Positions 13,301 through 27,410 of a stretch of DNA of 64,000 nt are shown in pieces. Under the pieces are notes generated by a model. The model was not told the origin of the DNA. It worked only from the letters and a program-made list of their open reading frames with translations, and made no database searches. Source of the DNA: Zhengitettix transpicula (lineage: Eukaryota; Arthropoda; Insecta; Orthoptera; Tetrigidae). Where the stretch lies: the NCBI GenBank assembly GCA_037074705.1, contig JAYJMR010000032.1:186001-250000 (forward strand). Reading direction: 5' to 3'. The number at the start of each line of letters is the position of its first letter. The stretch's first letter is position 1. Position numbers and translations under genes: made by a program.

Positions 13301-16300
13301 GTGTCCCTGCACACAGTGTCCCTGCACACAGTGTCCCCGCACTCCGTGTCCCTGCAAACAGTGTCCCTGCACACAGTGTCCCTGCACACAGTGTCCCCGC
13401 ACACAGTGTCCCCGCACACAGTGTCCCAGCACACAGTGTCCCCGCACACAGTGTCCCCGCACACAGTGTCCCCGCACACAGTGTCCCCGCATTCCGTGTC
13501 CCCGCACACAGTGTCCGCACTCCGTGTCCCCGCACTCCGTGTCCCCGCACAAAGGTGTCCCCGCACACAGTGTCCCCGCACACAGTGTCCCAGCACACAG
13601 TGTCCCTGCACACAGTGTCCCCGCACACAGTGTCCCCGCACACAGTGTCCCCGCTCTCCGTGTCCCCGCACTCCGTGTCTCCGCACACAGTGTCCCCGCA
13701 CACAGTGTCCCCGCACACAGTGTCCCCGCATTCCGTGTCCCCGCACTCCGTGTCCCCGCACACAGTGTCCCTGCACACAGTGTCCCCGCACACAGTGTCC
13801 CCGCACACAGTGTCCCTGCACACAGTGTCCCTGCACACAGTGTCTTTGCACTCCGTGTCCCTGCACACAGTGTCCCTGCACACAGTGTCCCTGCACACAG
13901 TGTCCCCGCACTCCGTGTCCCCGCACACAGTGTCCCTGCACACAGTGTCCCCGCACACAGTGTCCGCGCACTCAGTGTCCCCGCACACAGTGTCCCCGCA
14001 CACAGTGTCCCCGCACTCCGTGTCTCCGCACTCCGTGTCCCCGCACTCCGTGTCCCCGCACACAGTGTCCCCGCACAGTGTCTCTGCACACAGTGTCCCC
14101 GCACACAGTGTCCCCGCACACAGTGTCCCCGCACACAGTGTCCCCGCACATAGTGTCCCCGCACTCCGTGTCCCTGCACACAGTGTTCACGCACACAGTG
14201 TCCCCGCCCACAGTGTCCCCGCACACAGTGTCCACGCGCACAGTGTCCCTGCACACAGTGTCCCTGCACACAGTGTCCCCGCACACATTGTCCCCGCACA
14301 CAGTGTTCCCGCACACAGTGTCCCCGCACACAGTGTCCCCGCACACAGTGTCCCCGCACACAGTGTGCCCGCATTCCGTGTCCCCGCACACAGTGTCCCC
14401 GCACACAGTGTCCCCGCACACAGTGTCCCTGCACACAGTGTCCCTGCACACAGTGTCCCTGCACAAAGTGTCCCCGCACACAGTGTCCCCGCAAACAGTG
14501 TCCCCGCACACAGTGTCCCCGCTTACAGTGTCCCTGCACACAGTGTCCCTGCACACAGTGTCCCCGCACTCCGTGTTCCTGCACTTAGTGTCCCTGCACA
14601 CAGTGTCACTGCATACAGTGTCCCCGCACACAGTGTCCCCGCACACAGTGTCCCAGCACACAGTGTCCCCGCACACAGTGTCCCCGCACACAGTGTCCCC
14701 GCACACAGTGTCCCCGCATTCCGTGTCCCCGCACACAGTGTCCGCACTCCGTGTCCCCGCACTCCGTGTCCCCGCACAAAGGTGTCCCCGCACACAGTGT
14801 CCCCGCACACAGTGTCCCTGCACACAGTGTCCCTGCACACAGTGTCCCCGCACACAGTGTCCCCGCACACAGTGTCCCCGCTCTCCGTGTCCCCGCACTC
14901 CGTGTCTCCGCACACAGTGTCCCCGCACACAGTGTCCCCGCACACAGTGTCCCCGCATTCCGTGTCCCCGCACTCCGTGTCCCCGCACACAGTGTCCCCG
15001 CACACAGTGTCCCCGCACACAGTGTCCCCGCACAAAGTGTCTCCGCACACATTGTCCCGGCACACAGTGTCCCCGCACACAGTGTCCCCGCTGTCCGTGT
15101 CCCCGCACTCCGTGTCTCCGCACACAGTGTCCCCGCACACAGTGTCCCCGCACACATTGTCCCCGCACTCCGTGTCCCTGCACACAGTGTCCCCGCACAC
15201 AGTGTCCCCGCACTCCGTGTCCCCGCACACAGTGTCCCAGCACACAGGGTCCCCGCACACAGTGTCCCCGCACACAGTGTCCCCGCATTCCGTGTCCCCG
15301 CACACAGTGTCCGCACTCCGTGTCCCCGCACTCCGTGTCCCCGCACAAAGGTGTCCCCGCACTCCGTGTCCCCGCACACAGTGTCCCCGCACACAGTGTC
15401 CCTGCACACAGTGTCCCTGCACACAGTGTCCCCGCACACAGTGTCCCCGCACACAGTGTCCCCGCTCTCCGTGTCCCCGCACTCCGTGTCTCCGCACACA
15501 GTGTCCCCGCACACAGTGTCCCCGCACACAGTGTCCCCGCATTCCGTGTCCCCGCACTCCGTGTCCCCGCACACAGTGTCCCCGCACACAGTGTCCCCGC
15601 ACACAGTGTCCCCGCACAAAGTGTCTCCGCACACATTGTCCCGGCACACAGTGTCCCCGCACACAGTGTCCCCGCTGTCCGTGTCCCCGCACTCCGTGTC
15701 TCCGCACACAGTGTCCCCGCACACAGTGTCCCCGCACACATTGTCCCCGCACTCCGTGTCCCTGCACACAGTGTCCCCGCACACAGTGTCCCCGCACTCC
15801 GTGTCCCCGCATTCCGTGTCCCCGCACTCCGTGTCTCCGCACACAGTGTCCCCGCACACAGTGTCCCCGCACACAGTGTCCCCGCACAAAGTGTCTCCGC
15901 ACACATTGTCCCGGCATTCAGTGTCCCCGCACACAGTGTCCCCGCTGTCCGTGTCCCCGCACTCCGTGTCTCCGCACACAGTGTCCCCGCACACAGTGTC
16001 CCCGCACACATTGTCCCCGCACTCCGTGTCCCTGCACACAGTGTCCCCGCACACAGTGTCCCCGCACTCCGTGTCCCCGCACTCCGTGTCCCTGCACACA
16101 GTGTCCCCGCACACAGTGTCCCCGCACACAGTGTCCCCGGACACAGTGTCCCCGCACACAGTGTCCCCGCTTACAGTGTCCCTGCACACAGTGTCCCTGA
16201 ACACAGTGTCCCTGCACACAGTGTCCCCGCACTCCGTGTCCCTGCACACAGTGTCCCTGCACACAGTGTCCCCGCACACAGTGTCCCCGCACACAGTGTC

Positions 16301-19300
16301 CCAGCACACAGGGTCCCCGCACACAGTGTCCCCGCACACAGTGTCCCCGCACACAGTGTCCCCGCATTCCGTGTCCCCGCATTCCGTGTCCCCGCACACA
16401 GTGTCCGCACTCCGTGTCCCCGCACTCCGTGTCCCCGCACACAGTGTCCCCGCTTACAGTGTCCCTGCACACAGTGTCCCTGCACACAGTGTCCCCGCAC
16501 TCCGTGTTCCTGCACTTAGTGTCCCTGCACACAGTGTCACTGCATACAGTGTCCCCGCACACAGTGTACCCGCACACAGTGTCCCAGCACACAGTGTCCC
16601 TGCACACAGTGTCCCCGCACACAGTGTCCCCGCACACAGTGTCCCCGAATTCCGTGTCCCCGCACACAGTGTCCGCACTCCGTGTCCCCGCACTCCGTGT
16701 CCCCGCACAAAGGTGTCCCCGCACGCAGTGTCCCCGCACACAGTGTCCCTGCACACAGTGTCCCTGCACACAGTGTCCCCGCACACAGTGTCCCCGCACA
16801 CAGTGTCCCCGCTCTCCGTGTCCCCGCACTCCGTGTCTCCGCACACAGTGTCCCCGCACACAGTGTCCCCGCACACAGTGTCCCCGCATTCCGTGTCACC
16901 GCACTCCGTGTCCCCGCACACAGTGTCCCTGCACACAGTGTCCCCGCACACAGTGTCCCCGCACAAAGTGTCTCCGCACACATTGTCCCGGCATTCAGTG
17001 TCCCCGCACACAGTGTCCCCGCACACAGTGTCCCCGCACTCCGTGTCCCCGCACTCCGTGTCCCTGCACACAGTGTCCCCGCACACAGTGTCCCCGCACA
17101 CAGTGTCCCCGGACACAGTGTCCCCGCACACAGTGTCCCCGCTTACAGTGTCCCTGCACACAGTGTCCCTGAACACAGTGTCCCTGCACACAGTGTCCCC
17201 GCACTCCGTGTCCCTGCACACAGTGTCCCTGCACACAGTGTCCCCGCACACAGTGTCCCCGCACACAGTGTCCCAGCACACAGGGTCCCCGCACACAGTG
17301 TCCCCGCACACAGTGTCCCCGCACACAGTGTCCCCGCATTCCGTGTCCCCGCATTCCGTGTCCCCGCACACAGTGTCCGCACTCCGTGTCCCCGCACTCC
17401 GTGTCCCCGCACAAAGGTGTCCCCGCACACAGTGTCCCCGCACACAGTGTCCCCGCACACAGTGTCCCCGCACACAGTGTCCCCGCACTCCGTGTCCCCG
17501 CACTCCGTGTCTCCGCACACAGTGTCCCCGCACACAGTGTCCCCGCACACAGTGTCCCCGCACACAGTGTCCCCGCATTCCGTGTCCCCGCACTCCGTGT
17601 CCCCGCTCACAGTGTCCCTGCACACAGTGTTCCCGCACACAGTGTCCCCGCACACAGTGTCTCCGCACACATTGTCCCGGCACACAGTGTCCCCGCACAC
17701 AGTGTCCCCGCTCTCCGTGTCCCCGCACTCCGTGTCTCCGCACACAGTGTCCCCGCACACAGTGTCCCCGCACACAGTGTCACCGCACTCCGTGTTCCTG
17801 CACACAGTGTCCCCGCACACAGTGTCCCCGCACTCCGTGTCCCCGCACACAGTGTCCCCGCACACAGTGTCTCTGCACACAGTGTCCCCGCACACAGTGT
17901 CCCCGCACACAGTGTCCCCGCACACAGTGTCCCCGCACACAGTGTCCCCGCACACAGTATCCCCGCTCTCCGTGTCCCCGCACTCCGTGTCTCCGCACAC
18001 AGTGTCCCCGCACACAGTGTCCCCGCACACAGTGTCCCCGCACTCCGTGTCCCTGCACACAGTGTCCCCGCACACAGTGTCCCCGCACTCCGTGTCCCCG
18101 CACTCCGTGTCCCCGCACACAGTGTCCCTGCACACAGTGTCCCCGCACACAGTGTCCCCGCACACAGTGTCCCCGCACACAGTGTGCCCGCATTCCGTGT
18201 CCCCGCACACAGTGTCCCCGCACACAGTGTCCCCGCACTCCGTGTCCCTGCACACAGTGTCCCCGCACGCAGTGTCCCCGCACACAGTGTCCCCGCACAC
18301 AGTGTCCCCGCACACAGTGTCCCCGCACACAGTGTCCCCGCACACAGTGTCCCCGCACACAGTGTCCCCGCACTCCGTGTCCCTGCACACAGTGTCCCTG
18401 CACAGAGTGTCCCCGCACTCCGTGTCCCCGCACAGAGTGTCCCCGCACACAGTGTCCCCGCACACAGTGTCCCCGCACACAGTGTCCCCGCACACAGTGT
18501 CCCCGCTCTCCGTGTTCCCGCACTCCGTGTCTCCGCACACAGTGTCCCCGCACACAGTGTCCCCGCACACAGTGTCCTCGCACACAGTGTCCCCGCATTC
18601 CGTGTCCCCGCACTCCGTGTCCCCGCACACAGTGTCCCTGCACACAGTGTCCCCGCACACAGTGTCCCCGCACACAGTGTCCCCGTACACAGTGTCTCCG
18701 CACACAGTGTCCCGGCACACAGTGTCCCCGCACACAGTGTATCCGCTCTCCGTGTCCCCGCACTCCGTGTCTCCGCACACAGTGTCCCCGCACACAGTGT
18801 CCCCGCACACAGTGTCCCCGCACTCCGTGTCCCTGCACACAGTGTTCACGCACACAGTGTCCCCGCACACAGTGTCCCCGCACACAGTGTCCACGCGCAC
18901 AGTGTCCCTGCACACAGTGTCCCTGCACACAGTGTCCCCGCACACAGTGTCCCCGCACACAATGTTCCCGCACACAGTGTCCCCGCACACAGTGTCCCCG
19001 CACACAGTGTCCCCGCACACAGTGTCCCCGCACACAGTGTGCCCGCATTCCGTGTCCCCGCACACAGTGTCCCCGCACACAGTGTCCCCGCACACAGTGT
19101 CCCTGCACACAGTGTCCCTGCACACAGTGTCCCTGCACAAAGTGTCCCCGCACACAGTGTCCCCGCAAACAGTGTCCGCGCACACAGTGTCCCCGCTTAC
19201 AGTGTCCCTGCACACAGTGTCCCTGCACACAGTGTCCCTGCACACAGTGTCCCCGCACTCCGTGTCCCTGCAAACAGTGTCCCTGCACACAGTGTCCCTG

Positions 19301-21727
19301 CACACAGTGTCCCCGCACACAGTGTCCCCGCACACAGTGTCCCAGCACACAGTGTCCCCGCACACAGTGTCCCCGCACACAGTGTCCCCGCACACAGTGT
19401 CCCCGCATTCCGTGTCCCCGCACACAGTGTCCGCACTCCGTGTCCCCGCACTCCGTGTCCCCGCACAAAGGTGTCCCCGCACACAGTGTCCCCGCACACA
19501 GTGTCCCAGCACACAGTGTCCCTGCACACAGTGTCCCCGCACACAGTGTCCCCGCACACAGTGTCCCCGCTCTCCGTGTCCCCGCACTCCGTGTCTCCGC
19601 ACACAGTGTCCCCGCACACAGTGTCCCCGCACACAGTGTCCCCGCATTCCGTGTCCCCGCACTCCGTGTCCCCGCACACAGTGTCCCTGCACACAGTGTC
19701 CCCGCACACAGTGTCCCCGCACACAGTGTCCCTGCACACAGTGTCCCTGCACACAGTGTCTTTGCACTCCGTGTCCCTGCACACAGTGTCCCTGCACACA
19801 GTGTCCCTGCACACAGTGTCCCCGCACTCCGTGTCCCCGCACACAGTGTCCCTGCACACAGTGTCCCCGCACACAGTGTCCGCGCACTCAGTGTCCCCGC
19901 ACACAGTGTCCCCGCACACAGTGTCCCCGCACTCCGTGTCTCCGCACTCCGTGTCCCCGCACTCCGTGTCCCCGCACACAGTGTCCCCGCACAGTGTCTC
20001 TGCACACAGTGTCCCCGCACACAGTGTCCCCGCACACAGTGTCCCCGCACACAGTGTCCCCGCACATAGTGTCCCCGCACTCCGTGTCCCTGCACACAGT
20101 GTTCACGCACACAGTGTCCCCGCCCACAGTGTCCCCGCACACAGTGTCCACGCGCACAGTGTCCCTGCACACAGTGTCCCTGCACACAGTGTCCCCGCAC
20201 ACATTGTCCCCGCACACAGTGTTCCCGCACACAGTGTCCCCGCACACAGTGTCCCCGCACACAGTGTCCCCGCACACAGTGTGCCCGCATTCCGTGTCCC
20301 CGCACACAGTGTCCCCGCACACAGTGTCCCCGCACACAGTGTCCCTGCACACAGTGTCCCTGCACACAGTGTCCCTGCACAAAGTGTCCCCGCACACAGT
20401 GTCCCCGCAAACAGTGTCCCCGCACACAGTGTCCCCGCTTACAGTGTCCCTGCACACAGTGTCCCTGCACACAGTGTCCCCGCACTCCGTGTTCCTGCAC
20501 TTAGTGTCCCTGCACACAGTGTCACTGCATACAGTGTCCCCGCACACAGTGTCCCCGCACACAGTGTCCCAGCACACAGTGTCCCCGCACACAGTGTCCC
20601 CGCACACAGTGTCCCCGCACACAGTGTCCCCGCATTCCGTGTCCCCGCACACAGTGTCCGCACTCCGTGTCCCCGCACTCCGTGTCCCCGCACAAAGGTG
20701 TCCCCGCACACAGTGTCCCCGCACACAGTGTCCCTGCACACAGTGTCCCTGCACACAGTGTCCCCGCACACAGTGTCCCCGCACACAGTGTCCCCGCTCT
20801 CCGTGTCCCCGCACTCCGTGTCTCCGCACACAGTGTCCCCGCACACAGTGTCCCCGCACACAGTGTCCCCGCATTCCGTGTCCCCGCACTCCGTGTCCCC
20901 GCACACAGTGTCCCCGCACACAGTGTCCCCGCACACAGTGTCCCCGCACAAAGTGTCTCCGCACACATTGTCCCGGCACACAGTGTCCCCGCACACAGTG
21001 TCCCCGCTGTCCGTGTCCCCGCACTCCGTGTCTCCGCACACAGTGTCCCCGCACACAGTGTCCCCGCACACATTGTCCCCGCACTCCGTGTCCCTGCACA
21101 CAGTGTCCCCGCACACAGTGTCCCCGCACTCCGTGTCCCCGCACACAGTGTCCCAGCACACAGGGTCCCCGCACACAGTGTCCCCGCACACAGTGTCCCC
21201 GCATTCCGTGTCCCCGCACACAGTGTCCGCACTCCGTGTCCCCGCACTCCGTGTCCCCGCACAAAGGTGTCCCCGCACTCCGTGTCCCCGCACACAGTGT
21301 CCCCGCACACAGTGTCCCTGCACACAGTGTCCCTGCACACAGTGTCCCCGCACACAGTGTCCCCGCACACAGTGTCCCCGCTCTCCGTGTCCCCGCACTC
21401 CGTGTCTCCGCACACAGTGTCCCCGCACACAGTGTCCCCGCACACAGTGTCCCCGCATTCCGTGTCCCCGCACTCCGTGTCCCCGCACACAGTGTCCCCG
21501 CACACAGTGTCCCCGCACACAGTGTCCCCGCACAAAGTGTCTCCGCACACATTGTCCCGGCACACAGTGTCCCCGCACACAGTGTCCCCGCTGTCCGTGT
21601 CCCCGCACTCCGTGTCTCCGCACACAGTGTCCCCGCACACAGTGTCCCCGCACACATTGTCCCCGCACTCCGTGTCCCTGCACACAGTGTCCCCGCACAC
21701 AGTGTCCCCGCACTCCGTGTCCCCGCA
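9941..21727. repeat. Tandem segmental duplication, period 5,916 bp
   Basis: About 9,941-15,811 matches about 15,857-21,727 at a constant offset of 5,916. Five AAAGG landmarks (10793, 11497, 13551, 14778, 15347) each recur at +5,916, as do the short unit at 14074/19990 and GAATTC at 10731/16647. The only substitution I noticed is T at 10485 against G at 16401. The match ends where CATTCC at 15,811 is replaced by CACACAG at 21,727. Two adjacent copies this long and this alike in a fast-evolving array imply a very recent event. The first copy overlaps the end of the 2,244 bp duplication, so that one is at least as old. Confidence 0.92.
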
Positions 21728-24700
21728 CACAGTGTCCCCGCACACAGTGTCCCCGCACACAGTGTCCCCGCTTACAGTGTCCCTGCACACAGTGTCCCTG
21801 AACACAGTGTCACTGCACACAGTGTCCCCGCACTCCGTGTCCCTGCACACAGTGTCCCTGCACACAGTGTCCCCGCACACAGTGTCCCCGCACACAGTGT
21901 CCCAGCACACAGGGTCCCCGCACACAGTGTCCCCGCACACAGTGTCCCCGCACACAGTGTCCCCGCATTCCGTGTCCCCGCATTCCGTGTCCCCGCACAC
22001 AGTGTCCGCACTCCGTGTCCCCGCACTCCGTGTCCCCGCACAAAGGTGTCCCCGCACACAGTGTCCCCGCACACAGTGTCCCTGCACACAGTGTCCCTGC
22101 ACACAGTGTCCCCGCACACAGTGTCCCCGCACACAGTGTCCCCGCACACAGTGTCCCCGCACACAGTGTCCCCGCACTCCGTGTCCCCGCACTCCGTGTC
22201 TCCGCACACAGTGTCCCCGCACACAGTGTCCCCGCACACAGTGTCCCCGCACACAGTGTCCCCGCATTCCGTGTCCCCGCACTCCGTGTCCCCGCACACA
22301 GTGTCCCTGCACACAGTGTTCCCGCACACAGTGTCCCCGCACACAGTGTCCCCGCACACAGTGTCTCCGCACACATTGTCCCGGCACACAGTGTCCCCGC
22401 ACACAGTGTCCCCGCTCTCCGTGTCCCCGCACTCCGTGTCTCCGCACACAGTGTCCCCGCACACAGTGTCCCCGCACACAGTGTCCCCGCACTCCGTGTC
22501 CCTGCACACAGTGTCCCCGCACACAGTGTCCCCGCACTCCGTGTCCCCGCACACAGTGTCCCCGCACACAGTGTCTCTGCACACAGTGTCCCTGCACACA
22601 GTGTCCCCGCACACAGTGTCCCCGCACACAGTGTCCCCGCACACAGTGTCCCCGCACACAGTGTCCCCGCTCTCCGTGTTCCCGCACTCCGTCTCTCCAC
22701 ACACAGTGTCCCCGCACACAGTGTCCCCGCACACAGTGTCCCCGCACACAGTGTCCTCGCATTCCGTGTCCCCGCATTCCGTGTCCCCGCACACAGTGTC
22801 CCTGCACACAGTGTCCCCGCACACAGTGTCCCCGCACACAGTGTCCCCGCACACAGTGTCTCCGCACACAGTGTTTCGGAACACAGTGTCCCCGCACACA
22901 GTGTATCCGCTCTCCGTGTCCCCGCACTCCGTGTCTCCGCACACAGTGTCCCCGCACACAGTGTCCCCGCACACAGTGTCCCCGCACACAGTGTCCACGC
23001 ACACAGTGTCCCTGCACACAGTGTCCCTGCACACAGTGTCCCCGCACACAGTGTCCCCGCACACAGTGTCCCCGCACACAGTGTCCCCGCACACAGTGTC
23101 CCCGCACACAGTGTCCCCGCACACAGTGTGCCCGCATTCCGTGTCCCCGCACACAGTGTCCCCGCACACAGTGTCCCCGCACTCCGTGTCCCGGCACACA
23201 GTGTCCCCGCACACAGTGTCTCCGCACACAGTGTCCCCGCACACAGTGTCCCCGCACACAGTGTCCCCGCACACAGTGTCCCCGCACACAGTGTCCCCGC
23301 ACACAGTGTCCCCGCACTCCGTGTCCCTGCACACAGTGTCCCTGCACAGAGTGTCCCCGCACTCCGTGTCCCCGCACAGAGTGTCCCCGCACACAGTGTC
23401 CCCGCACACAGTGTCCCCGCACTCCGTGTCTTCGCACTCCGTGTTCCCGCACACAGTGTCCCTGCACACAGTGTCCCCGCACACAGTGTCCCCGCACTCC
23501 GTGTCCCCGCACACAGTGTCCCTGCACACAGTGTCCCCGCACACAGTGTCCGCGCACTCAGTGTCCCCGCACACAGTGTCCCCGCACACAGTGTCCCCGC
23601 ACTCCGTGTCTCCGCACTCCGTGTCTCCGCACTCCGTGTCCCCGCACTCCGTGTCCCCGCACACAGTGTCCCCGCACAGTGTCTCTGCACACAGTGTCCC
23701 CGCACACAGTGTCCCCGCACACAGTGTCCCCGCACACAGTGTCCCCGCACACAGTGTCCCCGCACACAGATTCCCCGCTCTCCGTGTTCCCGCACTCCGT
23801 GTCTCCGCACACAGTGTCCCCGCACACAGTGTCCCCGCACACAGTGTCCTCGCACACAGTGTCCCCGCATTCCGTGTCCCCGCACTCCGTGTCCCCGCAC
23901 ACAGTGTCCCTGCACACAGTGTCCCCGCACACAGTGTCCCCGCACACAGTGTCCCCGCACACAGTGTCTCCGCACACAGTGTCCCGGCACACAGTGTCCC
24001 CGCACACAGTGTATCCGCTCTCCGTGTCCCCGCACTCCGTGTCTCCGCACACAGTGTCCCCGCACACAGTGTCCCCGCACACAGTGTCCCCGCACTCCGT
24101 GTCCCTGCACACAGTGTTCACGCACACAGTGTCCCCGCACACAGTGTCCACGCGCACAGTGTCCCTGCACACAGTGTCCCTGCACACAGTGTCCCCGCAC
24201 ACAGTGTCCCCGCACACAGTGTTCCCGCACACAGTGTCCCCGCACACAGTGTCCCCGCACACAGTGTCCCCGCACACAGTGTCCCCGCACACAGTGTGCC
24301 CGCATTCCGTGTCCCCGCACACAGTGTCCCCGCACACAGTGTCCCCGCACACAGTGTCCCTGCACACAGTGTCCCTGCACACAGTGTCCCTGCACAAAGT
24401 GTCCCCGCACACAGTGTCCCCGCAAACAGTGTCCGCGCACACAGTGTCCCCGCTTACAGTGTCCCTGCACACAGTGTCCCTGCACACAGTGTCCCTGCAC
24501 ACAGTGTCCCCGCACTCCGTGTCCCTGCAAACAGTGTCCCTGCACACAGTGTCCCTGCACACAGTGTCCCCGCACACAGTGTCCCCGCACACAGTGTCCC
24601 AGCACACAGTGTCCCCGCACACAGTGTCCCCGCACACAGTGTCCCCGCACACAGTGTCCCCGCATTCCGTGTCCCCGCACACAGTGTCCGCACTCCGTGT

Positions 24701-27410
24701 CCCCGCACTCCGTGTCCCCGCACAAAGGTGTCCCCGCACACAGTGTCCCCGCACACAGTGTCCCTGCACACAGTGTCCCTGGACACAGTGTCCCCGCACA
24801 CAGTGTCCCCGCACACAGTGTCCCCGCTCTCCGTGTCCCCGCACTCCGTGTCTCCGCACACAGTGTCCCCGAACACAGTGTTCCCGCACACAGTGTCCCC
24901 GCACTCCGTGTCCCCGCACTCCGTGTCCCTGCACACAGTGTCCCCGCACACAGTGTCCCCGCACACAGTGTCCCCGCACACAGTGTCCCCGCTTACAGTG
25001 TCCCTGCACACAGTGTCCCTGCACACAGTGTCCCTGCACACAGTGTCCCCGCACTTCGTGTCCCTGCACACAGTGTCCCTGCACACAGTGTCCCTGCACA
25101 CAGTGTCCCCGCACACAGTGTCCCCGCACACAGTGTCCCAGCACACAGTGTCCCCGCACACAGTGTCCCCGCACACAGTGTCCCCGCACACAGTGTCCCC
25201 GCATTCCGTGTCCCCGCACACAGTGTCCGCACTCCGTGTCCCCGCACTCCGTGTCCCCGCACAAAGGTGTCCCCGCACACAGTGTCCCCGCACACAGTGT
25301 CCCTGCACACAGTGTCCCCGCACACAGTGTCCCCGCACACAGTGTCCCCGCACACAGTGTCCCCGCACACAGTGTCTCCGCACTCCGTGTCCCTGCACAC
25401 AGTGTCCCTGCACACAGTGTCCCTGCACACAGTGTCCCCGCACACAGTGTCCCCGCACACAGTGTTCCCGCACACAGTGTCCCCGCACACAGTGTCCCCG
25501 CACACAGTGTCCCCGCACACAGTGTGCCCGCATTCCGTGTCCCCGCACACAACGTCCCCGCACACAGTGTCCCCGCACACAGTGTCCCTGCACAAAGTGT
25601 CCCTGCACACAGTGTCCCTGCACAAAGTGTCCCCGCACACAGTGTCCCCGCAAACAGTGTCCCCGCACACAGTGTCCCCGCTTACAGTGTCCCTGCACAC
25701 AGTGTCCCTGCACACAGTGTCCCCGCACTCCGTGTCCCTGCACACAGTGTCCCCGCACACAGTGTCCCCGCACACAGTGTCCCCGCTTACAGTGTCCCTG
25801 CACACAGTGTCCCTGCACACAGTGTCCCTGCACACAGTGTCCCCGCATTCCGTGTCCCCGCACACAGTGTCCGCACTCCGTGTCCCCGCACTCCGTGTCC
25901 CCGCACAAAGGTGTCCCCGCACACAGTGTCCCCGCACACAGTGTCCCTGCACACAGTGTCCCCGCACACAGTGTCCCCGCACACAGTGTCCCCGCACAAA
26001 GTGTCCCCGCACACAGTGTCTCCGCACTCCGTGTCCCTGCACACAGTGTCCCTGCACACAGTGTCCCTGCACACAGTGTCCCCGCACACAGTGTCCCCGC
26101 ACACAGTGTTCCCGCACACAGTGTCCCCGCACACAGTGTCCCCGCACACAGTGTCCCCGCACACAGTGTGCCCGCATTCCGTGTCCCCGCACACAACGTC
26201 CCCGCCCACAGTGTCCCCGCACACAGTGTCCCTGCACAAAGTGTCCCTGCACACAGTGTCCCTGCACAAAGTGTCCCCGCACACAGTGTCCCCGCAAACA
26301 GTGTCCCCGCACACAGTGTCCCCGCTTACAGTGTCCCTGCACACAGTGTCCCTGCACACAGTGTCCCTGCACACAGTGTCCCCGCACTCCGTGTCCCTGC
26401 ACACAGTGTCCCTGCACACAGTGTCCCCGCACACAGTGTCCCCGCACACAGTGTCCCAGCACACAGTGTCCCCGCACACAGTGTCCCCGCACACAGTGTC
26501 CCCGCACACAGTGTCCCCGCATTCCGTGTCCCCGCACACAGTGTCCGCACTCCGTGTCCCCGCACTCCGTGTCCCCGCACAAAGGTGTCCCCGCACACAG
26601 TGTCCCCGCACACAGTGTCCCTGCACACAGTGTCCCTGCACACAGTGTCCCCGCACACAGTGTCCCCGCACACAGTGTCCCCGCTCTCCGTGTCCCCGCA
26701 CTCCGTGTCTCCGCACACAGTGTCCCCGCACACAGTGTCCCCGCACACAGTGTCCCCGCACACAGTGTCCCCGCATTCCGTGTCCCCGCACTCCGTGTCC
26801 CCGCACACAGTGTCCCTGCACACAGTGTCCCCGCACACAGTGTCCCCGCACACAGTGTCTCCGCACACATTGTCCCGGCACACAGTGTCCCCGCACACAG
26901 TGTCCCCGCTCTCCGTGTCCCCGCACTCCGTGTCTCCGCACACAGTGTCCCCGCACACAGTGTCCCCGCACACAGTGTCCCCGCACTCCGTGTCCCTGCA
27001 CACAGTGTCCCCGCACACAGTGTCCCCGCACACAGTGTCCCCGCACACAGTGTCCCTGCACACAGTGTCCCTGCACACAGTGTCCCCGCACACAGTGTCC
27101 CCGCACACAGTGTCCCCGCACACAGTGTCCCCGAACACAGTGTTCCCGCACACAGTGTCCCCGCACTCCGTGTCCCCGCACTCCGTGTCCCTGCACACAG
27201 TGTCCCCGCACACAGTGTCTTCGCACACAGTGTCCCCGCACTCCGTGTTCCCGCACACAGTGTCCCTGCACACAGTGTCCCCGCACACAGTGTCCCCGCA
27301 CACAGTGTCTCCGCACACATTGTCCCGAATCACAGTGTCCCCGCACACAGTGTCCCCGCTCTCCGTGTCCCCGCACTCCATGTCTCCGCACACAGTGTAC
27401 CCGCACACAG
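21728..27410. repeat. Minisatellite, mixed segment between large duplications
   Basis: Standard 15 bp units with AAAGG landmarks at 22042, 24724, 25263, 25907 and 26581 and the short unit at 23675. Neighbouring stretches about 640 bp apart (around 25.3-25.9 and 25.9-26.5 kb) are alike, including a rare CACACAACGTCCCCG unit near 25,550 and 26,190. The order of variants resembles both flanking domains without a single constant period, as expected of an older, partly rearranged part of the array. Confidence 0.7.
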
